A DNA stretch of 58,500 nucleotides from Mesostigma viride. Its lineage: Eukaryota; Streptophyta; Mesostigmatophyceae; Mesostigmatales; Mesostigmataceae. Position numbers and translations under genes: made by a program. The stretch covers positions 1,398,286 to 1,456,785 of the forward strand of contig RPFO01000034.1 in NCBI GenBank assembly GCA_009746045.1, in the 5' to 3' direction. Shown piece after piece: positions 50,704 to 58,500 of this stretch (positions are counted from its first letter, which is position 1; each line of letters opens with the position of its first letter). The notes under the pieces were generated by a model, which was not told the origin of the DNA, ran no database searches, and worked only from the letters and a program-made list of their open reading frames with translations.

Positions 50704-53700
50704 TTAACTAGATCCAATGGGCCCCGCCTGCAGCTTGTCTCGAATACGCTTCCTCAAAAAAAAACTTTTCTCGGCCTCAGACCGCAGCCCCGCCCAGTCA
50801 CTCTGTGCCACTTCCACCACCAGCCACCCCGCTTGCTCCAATAACCGGCTCACCAAGACTGCAGTGGGAGCAAGCTGGTCCACGCCGCTGCCGCTGCCCA
50901 CCATGCCGGCATAATTCCCATCGCGAGGCGCAGGGGCCACCCCTGAGGCAAACACCCCGTGCCGGGCATGAGGCGCAAATTCGGCCCTGTCACGCGACAC
51001 ATAGTCCCTGGGCGCCACCCGTGCTTGCACCGCGATGCCCCTGGTGAACCCTGCCGCCTGCCACCAACGGGACAGCGGCGCGCCCTCAAACACAAGCGAC
51101 CCTCGCGTGATGGCAACGTCGACAGGGACGGCTCCGTGGAATGCCTCAACGGCTTCGGATGCCAATGTTGTGCATTGCTGTGACCTGAGTGGACTCCCCT
51201 GCTCCCACTGGCGTAGGCCACGGGCAGCACCGCTGCCCTGCAGTGCCGCCGCTTGCTCTGGGTTCAAGGTACCCTGCAGACCTATCAATGACAGCACTTC
51301 AGCAACCTCCATGAGGAAAGTGAGGCCGAGAGAGGTCCTGTGGTCATCACTCCCTGGCGCCGTGGATGGTGCGGGCGTCGGCATTAAGGCGGGTTCGACA
51401 TGATTGTCTACAGCAAGCGGCCCCAAAAGGTGAAGGGGATCGACACTTTTCTTGCCACGCGATGCAAGCGCACGACCGTGCCCCGCCAAGGGTTGGGTGA
51501 CATCAGCAGGCATCGATGATGGCATCCCGACACGTGTCGCAGCCACCACGCCAGTGACCAGCCCTGGCGGAGCCGCCGAACCGCGCCAGCTGGCTGCCCC
51601 CACGGGTCTCGCTGGGGGCTCGAGGCTCCTCTCGCGCCGCAGAGCAGTGCGGCGGGCTTCTTGCAGCCGGCGGGTGGCGGACGACAGCAAGTCCAGCTCC
51701 GCCGATGTGAGGCCGAGCTGCTGTCGGCTGGCACCTTGGTCGCTGGGATTTCGGCTATGGCTGTCCTCTGGCTGGGCTTGTGGGGGGATTGTTGATTCTG
51801 GCACCTGGCAGGCGACGGCGACCTGCTTGGGCAGGCGGAGGGGGTCAAGCAGTACATTAAGGCAGGGCAGGGCAGGGCAGGGCAGGGCAGGGCAGGGCAG
51901 GGCAGGGCAGGGCAGGGCAGGGCAGGGCAGGGCAGGGCAGGGCAGGGCAGGGCAGGGCAGGGCAGGGCAGGGCAGGGCAGGGCAGGGCAGGGCAGGGCAG
52001 GGCAGGGCAGGGCAGGGCAGGGCAGGGCAGGGCAGGGCAGGGCAGGGCAGGGCAGGGCAGGGCAGGGGAGGTAACATGTAACTTTGTCAGTTTGGACCAG
52101 CATGGAGTGCATCATCAGGATGCGCCAGGTCTGCAGCAAAGGGTTATACCCTATGCGTTTGCTGTCAGCCGGTGCCAATACCTCAAGCACTGCTACTCCT
52201 CTGTATGCGCGCAAAATGCCTCCAGCCCCTATCTATGTCCCCGACTATCTATGTCCTGGCCTGCCCAGTGTACATATCTTGATTAGCAACCTGCAGACAC
52301 AAACAGTATGACACGTTCCACGGCAACCTGAAACTCCTTGAACTGGCCAGTAGCTCCCAGCTGAACATGGTTTCGTGCCTTCTGTCACAGACACATGCCC
52401 TAGCAACAGCGTCTGCATGCCATGTGCATGTACCATTGGTAGTCTAAATACCACACGAGGAGCCTGCACTTCGGTTGCACCCGTTCTCCTCACGAATACT
52501 ACCACCATCGCAAGTCTTCCGCCTTGCCTGACCCAGCGTGTAGTACTCCTGCTCGGGGCGAGGGCAGTTAGATGAGGTCCGCTGATATATGTTAGGATGT
52601 TCAGACACACTAGCACCGCTCTTCGTGAAGGAGATTTTTCGCATTCGGGCTGTAGTTTGGGATGCCTCAGGATCAGGAGACCCCTACAGTCGCGAAACTG
52701 CCCTAGAGGTCCTGTGTTTGAATCCTTGTACCGCACCAAAAATTCCTTCACTGCGGTTGCATGCGTTCCTCCCATTGAGGAAACCGTTGACGGCGTCCTC
52801 CGATGGTAGCCGGCAAGCATTTGTGTCCAAGTACCAGCGGCAAACCACCCGCCCCATGCCCATGTGCTGTGTGTTTTCCACATCACCGTGGCGTGAGTCA
52901 GCACGCAGCCAAACCAGCCTGTAACGGCTCCAACTAGTCAGACGAACACAATAAGCCTATATTGATGACGAAACTTAAAGCACTTGATTGTTGGGAGGGT
53001 GAGCCCGGCTGCCTTGCAGAAAAAAGACGCAGCATCCTTCTTGGCATTGCCCGAACCATCCCGCTACAGCCTCGCAGGGCAGACACACACATGCACAATC
53101 ATCCAAGCAAGTTGCGCAGGACCATCCATATTCCATGCGGCACGCGGCAGCCCCCACGGCATGGGACCACCCATCTATACTCCATACTCTATACTCTACG
53201 CTATACTCTATACTGTATACTCGATAGTCTATAGTCTATACTCTATACTACATACTTTACACTCCATACTCTACACTCCATACTCTATACTCCATACTCT
53301 ATACTCCATACTGTATACTCCATACTGTATACTCTATTCTCTATACTCCATACTCCATACTCCATACTCAGCACGCACCTGCACCAGACGGTGGAGGTGG
53401 GGGACTACGCATGCCCCATCCAGCCGCCCCGCCAACGACCCATCGTGGGCCAGCGCCGCGACGGCCGCCAGCAGCCAAGGGTCCCGCACGAGCCGCCGCC
53501 GCATCACCCCGTCCACGCTCCTGATTGCCGGCATCCGTGCGTAGGAGATTGCTGGCACCAGCCCGGGCGGGGATGGATGTTGCCCATGTTGCGTGTCGCC
53601 TCCATCCATGGCACCAAGCTCCGAAGGCAACCCCTTTCCTGCCCCAGCCCTGTTACCACCCCGGTCGACCCCGACAGCGTCCTCGTTGTTTGAAGACAAC

Positions 53701-56700
53701 GGGATACCTGGCCCACGTCCAGCATGTCTCGCGGTGACAAGTGCTGGGTCTGTGGCGAGCCGCCCCAGCCCCTCCGAAGACTGCCAATGCGTCGGATGGG
53801 TTATATTGGGCGACTGGTGTGATTGGGTAGGAGTGCCGGGTGCTGGGGGCGCGAGGGAGGAGGCATGCTGGCTGCTGGCGTCGGCGACCGGGTGCAGCAC
53901 CGCGTCCCAGACTAGCCATAACCACAGCAGGTCGGCGCGCTGCCAGGGTTCCAGCCCGGTGCGTCCGTCGGGGGACGGGACAAGGCTGTGGCGTGGCCAG
54001 GGGAGTGGGCCTGGGTGTGGTGGCGGCAAGGATAGCAACAACGAAGAGGAGGCCGGGGGAGAAAGGTTGATGGAGACGTTATCTACTTGAACACACTCGC
54101 GACTGGTCTGGCAAGTGTGGGGAAAGCAGATATGTGCCACGATCCATACTGTTTAGCAGATGTAGAAGATGTATTATTAGAGCACCATGATGCCTGCTTG
54201 CTCGCAGAAATACTCAACCCTGCGCTATGGACTGAAAACTCTTGTCCACATAGCAGATGCCGTGGGAAGCAATTGATGAACCATAACGTTGGCCATTTAG
54301 CCTCTGCACCGTAACTTGCATAACGATATTCATACCGATGCATCCTACCATGCCAAGGTCGTGGTAACCGAGGCAATGTTTGGAACATAAGCCATAAAGC
54401 GCAAGCAAAGGCAATAAAGCGTAAGCAAAGGCAATGAAGTGCGAGCAAAGGCAATAAAGCGCAAGCAGAGACAATAAAGCGCACGCAAAAGCTTCAAAGC
54501 GCGCGCAATGGCATCGGAGCCTGCCGTGCCTGCGACCGCAAATGTGAGGCCACGCCTGCTGCCGCAGCAACTCTGATCCTCGCCGCAGAGCACATAAGCA
54601 CAAAATCTGTCGCATCCAAGCAACATGAACCCATCAGTTCGTGCACCCGGCCCAGCAAGCCACAGGATGCAAACTCTTTTCCAAGCCCCCCCGGCTTCCA
54701 AGGCTGGCCTCCCTGGCGGCTAGATGGGCTAATCCAACCGCCTGCCCCTGCAGCTTCACCAGATGGGCTGAACTAATTAATCACCCCAACTCATGATCAC
54801 ATGAACCTGCGCTTCTCAAGTCAACCATCAACCCGTCCACCTCGTACGACGCCACTATGGCTGTCAAGTCTGTTAATACAAAGGAAGACCCCACACAGTT
54901 GACCACCTCATCCAGCCCACCCAGGTCGCACTATATGGCAGTCACCGGTTATAGCACACCCGAAAGCAAGCCAGGGTTAATTTAAGGACTTCGCAAAGCA
55001 CGGGTTGCCTAAGGAAGGGTTTCATGGCAAGTGAGGTGACAGGCAATAAACGGGGGGAGAACGGTGCACTTGCCCCGTAATCCCCCCACAGTGGCAGCAT
55101 CTTAACTGGAGAGGTTTAAAGCATGCCAACGTCACGGCGGCAGCATAAGTTGTATACCTGTAGACCTGCCCCCCGGCCGCGCCAGGGACGCCCGGTAGCA
55201 GCCTGCCAGGTCGCCCGCCATCTCCGCCACCAGGCGTGGGATCAGGCCGCCAGGGTCCCTGCGCGCGTGGCCGCTCATGGTGAGTGCCAGCGCAAGGTCC
55301 GTCGCCGCCCAGGGGCCCGCCCGCTCTAATATCGACACGGACTTTTTCTCTCGCCCCCCATCCGCTTGTCGTGTGCTTTCCCGGTCCATGTGCTGTCTAC
55401 GGTCGCTGATGAGTCTGCTGCTGGGCCCGCCGCTGCCCTGTGTGCTATGGCTTGGCAAGTCATCCCCTCCACGTGTACGGTCCGATGGCGCAGGAGCCCC
55501 CGTACCTGCAAACAGGCCGCCCTCCTCCTCCACCACCTGCTCCTCCTCCAGGAGTGCCAACGCTTGCGCCTCGATTCCCGCGTACAGCGCCGGCGAGCCT
55601 ACCCCCAGCAGCGCTCGTGCCAGGAAGCCCAGATCTTGCCAGCCCAGCCGCTCGCGCGCGCCCCAATCGGTGTTCGGGGGTGTGCCGCTAATTCGCGCAA
55701 GCCCTTGCTTCCCTCGCAAACCACTCAGCGAGAAGGCCGTGTCCAAGCCATCTGGTGGGGAGGCCCTGTCATTCGGGGCACTGTACTTCCCGCCGTGTGG
55801 GCTCCGCAGCAAAGATCGAGGCGATGGATCCCATACATCCTTCAGGGTCACCTCATCAGCCCTCCCTGCTGCCCTGCCCGGTGATGGCAAGCCTTCCGTG
55901 GCCGTGCCCTCGGGCACATAGGTAGTGGTTGACCCGGTCCAAACCCCCCAAGCTCCCCCCCCGCGGGACATCAGCTCCCGCTCAATCTCCCGCTTCTGTG
56001 CCGTCGTCAAGTAGTCGCCGCCCCTCGTGAGCGAATACGCGATGACCGCCAGGTGGCGCGACGGGACGCCTCGAAGGCTGCCCTTGACGACATGCCCATC
56101 ACCCACATGAGTCCCATCCCATGACAACGCTGACGATAATGCTGACAAACCAGAGGGTGATGATAATGGCCAGGACGATGATGATGACGATGCTGAGGGT
56201 GGTGTTGGGAAGAGCATTTTCGCCCCTCGTTCAAACAACTGCGGCCAGTAACCCAGAGGATCACTGTACCCGGCTGCCTGGCCACCCGGCCCCCACCCCG
56301 CCACAGCGTACGCCAGCAGTAGATCCCCCAGCTCGCCCCAGCTGAGTGACGCGAGGGCGGCCCGAAGCCCCCTACTTGTATCCACCCAGCCAGAGTACTG
56401 CGTAGATGCAGCTTGCACGCCTCCTTCCTCCCTGTTGGCTGATCGGGAGGCATCAATATCTCCACCACCACCCGCACCGACCATTGATGTCACCTCACTG
56501 TCACTCGCAACGTCCCCCCTTGTAATATCACCACCACCACCAAAAGCACTGCCGGGAGCATGGGGACCTGTGTTGAGTGTACCTTTACTCTTGTTGAGTA
56601 TACCTTGACTACCACCCCCCGCACTACCACCCATGTTTCTCTCACCACGCATGCCGCCACCTGCATTACTACTGCCACCGCCTGTGGTACTGCCTGTAGA

Positions 56701-58500
56701 AATGCAACCACTTGTTCTGAAATCCACACCACTACCACCACCACCACCGCCACCACCACCTCTACCCCATCGGCCCAGCATCGCTTGTACGTGCGCCAGC
56801 ACCGCGTGCGCGTCGCGACTCGGCCGCCCCCCGTTGGCGCAGCACAGCGCCACGCGGGCCAGCTGCCCTGGGGTTACTTCCGTTACGTCCTCCGCACCCA
56901 CCCTCCCTGGGCCACCCTGGCTGGTCGGCGCGCCCGCGGCCACTAGCGGCAGCCTTGGGGTGACAATGGTGCTGGAATTATTGGATCTGATCTCATCTGC
57001 GGAATCCGACGTATCGGATCCGACCTCGTCCAACGAGGCATCCGAGGCTTTGAGGCTTCTTGCAGAGGCATCCACGGATGATGCGCCACCGTGCCTCTTG
57101 GCTGCTCTTGCCACCGATTCCAGGTTCAGGCTATCATCCACGTGCCCGATGGCAGCAGCTGTGGTGCCCATGCTTGTCATGCCCATGCGTCCCCCCCGTG
57201 AGGTTACGCTGCCACTCCTGGGCCTTGCACTGCGGCCCCATGCCTCGGTGGCCAGTGCGCGCAGCACACTCTCTCGGGATGCCAGCAGGTCCGCCAATGG
57301 TGCGGCCGCCATCGGCCCCGAGGACGGGAAGGAAGGGGTGGAAGAGAAGGAAGGGGAGGAAGGGGGGGAGGCCAGACCAGCAAGCCCAGAGGAGGCGGTG
57401 GAAGGGAGACCGTAATGGTCTGGGGGCAAAGGGGCATTGCAGGGAACGTCAGGACACGCGGCGTGGCTTCTGCTGGCAACCGTGTGCAGCGCCACCAGGA
57501 GGTCCGCTGCGCTGGACCAGCCCAACGCCACAGGGGCGGCCGAGCGAGGTCTATCCAGCCTTCCTCTCCCGGCTCGCGCGTGGTGGTTCCACGTGGCGCC
57601 GCCAACATCGGGCATGGGTGACGCCTCAACACGCCGGCTGTCAGGGGGAGCCGTCGAAACCCGTACGTCCCAGCTGCTTTCATCGGACACGCTGACCCCA
57701 TCCATGCCATGGCGATTAGAAGGTAGGCCACGGTTAGAAGGCAAGCCACGATGGGAGGGCGGATCATTCAACCAGGGAGCTGAGACGCTGCCCTCTAGGG
57801 TCCTGTTACGGAACGGCACAGCTGAGAGCGAGCCAGGCCCTTCCTGTGATGTGCCCTGGTTCCCCAGGGACTCACCCGATCGCCCCCCCTGTGGGTGGTC
57901 CTCCTCCGCAGGAACCTGCCTGGCGGCCATCACCGCCCCGTCCGCAAGTTCCCGTACCATAAGCGCCAGCGACCGAGGCAGCGCGCCGACCGCCTGCGCG
58001 ACAATCAGCGCGGCGCGCGCGAGGTCGTGCGGGTGGACGGGTGGGGGTGGGGGTTGGGTCGCTGCGCCCGAATATCCAACACCTGGTGATCCAGGATTAG
58101 TTCCGCCCGCGGATGCTCCCGCTGCTGCTGCATCCCATGGGAGCCGGTCCACTGATTTGTGGGCACCCGACGCCGCTGCCGCGAGCGCGAGCCGGTCATA
58201 CAGCGCCACGAAGACGGGCCAAGAGGGGTCTGTCCTCCCCAGGGACCCTGGGGCGTGAACCCCGCGTGTGACACTGTCGACATCGAGGTTGCTGATGGGG
58301 TTGTTCGTGGCATCCACAGACGGTGGCACCACACCGACGGGCAGGTGCGGTGGATACATCTGATCCGCTGAACGGCCGTGTGTCGTGGGACCAACGCTGA
58401 TGAGGGATGCTGGCGGAAGCGGTGTCAGAGGGAAGGTTTGCGCGGCGAGGGAGGGGCCTTGGTCAGCCCACCGGGCCTTGCCCAGCCCCATGCGGCGAAG
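50704..58500 (-). CDS. RAP-domain protein, probable organelle RNA factor (3 exons, 5' end outside)
   Basis: Exons 58500(or beyond)-55166, 53985-53379 and 51822-50704 join in consistent phase (2, then 0), giving at least 1,683 residues. The C-terminus (LLEQAGWLVVEVAQSDW then SEAEKSFFLRKRIRDKL) fits the RAP domain, a nuclease-fold RNA-binding module. Helical repeat pieces such as ELGDLLLAYAVAGWG, WQDLGFLARALLGVGS and TDLALALTMSGHARRD are those of OPR/FASTK-like RNA-binding solenoids, which in green algae stabilise or splice chloroplast and mitochondrial RNAs. Long Ser/Gly/Pro-rich low-complexity segments, including a glycine run at about 56750, separate them. The first donor is GTCTAC, weak but phase-correct. 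An ATG at 58491 may be the true start or internal. Target RNA and organelle unknown. Confidence 0.82.
51861..52066 (-). repeat. CTGCC pentanucleotide array near the RAP gene's last acceptor
   Basis: About 41 perfect CTGCC units (GGCAG on the plus strand) lie in the last intron, ending 38 bp before the acceptor at 51823. On the transcribed strand it is pyrimidine-rich. The open frame through it (Pro-Ala-Leu-Pro-Cys repeats) is not treated as coding. Confidence 0.95.
53165..53370. repeat. tatactccatactc-type microsatellite next to the RAP gene donor
   Basis: Imperfect tandem 'tactctatactccata' units fill the first 200 bp of the last intron, starting about 8 bp inside the donor at 53378. Confidence 0.9.
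54385..54505. repeat. 20-bp minisatellite in RAP gene intron
   Basis: Six copies of 'gcgcaagcaaaggcaataaa' with base changes, within the intron 53986-55165. Confidence 0.9.

Noticed and set aside
51408-52214. ORFs reading through the CTGCC array (Pro-Ala-Leu-Pro-Cys or Gly-Arg-Ala repeats)
   Set aside because: A pentanucleotide array stays open in all frames by chance; the phase-consistent acceptor at 51823 places it in an intron.
55277-57695. Several plus-strand ORFs of 150-260 codons at 55.3-57.7 kb
   Set aside because: They are antisense to the 3.3-kb RAP exon, whose minus-strand frame is longer, phase-linked to two further exons and contains helical repeat motifs.

Overview
The window looks like nuclear DNA of a eukaryote, most probably a green alga (inference). 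It has GC-rich exons split by GT-AG introns in consistent phase, a Mediator subunit 7 gene, a monofunctional aspartate kinase, a long RAP-domain protein of the type used for organelle RNA metabolism in green algae, and a dense load of LINEs, SINE-like retroposons, minisatellites and one large chromodomain Ty3/gypsy element. I see no bacterial operons, CRISPR array, rRNA or intact tRNA gene. Species is not assignable by eye.

Layout. 1-8.0 kb is a repeat graveyard: LINE 3' fragments in both orientations, tRNA-like SINE copies and one repeat nested in another. 8.0-20.8 kb is a half-LINE (ORF1 plus LINE 3' tag, no reverse transcriptase) split by an 11.2-kb Ty3/gypsy element on the minus strand (8535-19741; 5-bp target duplication; LTRs differing at two bases). 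The element carries unusual cargo: an ORF starting in the LTR, a small ORF with an RNase H1/caulimovirus-viroplasmin-type domain ahead of gag, and two unassigned ORFs between the chromodomain and the 3' LTR. Its pol is broken in several frames and interrupted by a SINE-like retroposon. 21.7-26.4 kb holds two divergent host genes: MED7 (-) and a two-exon FAD monooxygenase (+). 26.4-29.7 kb holds retroposons, an ORF1 fragment, a G-rich foldback and a short inverted-repeat element. 29.7-32.1 kb is a 5'-truncated LINE with a restriction-like endonuclease. 32.3-36.0 kb is a spliced plus-strand gene of unknown function with two duplicated 81-nt exons. 37.3-40.8 kb is a minisatellite complex. 41.9-48.6 kb is a six-exon aspartate kinase (+), whose introns carry several tandem arrays and whose 3' UTR took three LINE insertions. 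50.7-58.5 kb (-) is the 3' part of the RAP-domain gene, running off the right edge.

The host genes do not form a pathway. The main story is retroelement ecology: LINE families with simple-repeat tails, SINE-like parasites that share a LINE's 3' end, insertions nested in insertions with readable target duplications, and a young but coding-defective chromovirus with extra genes. Coordinates of exons come from phase consistency and family resemblance, not transcript data.
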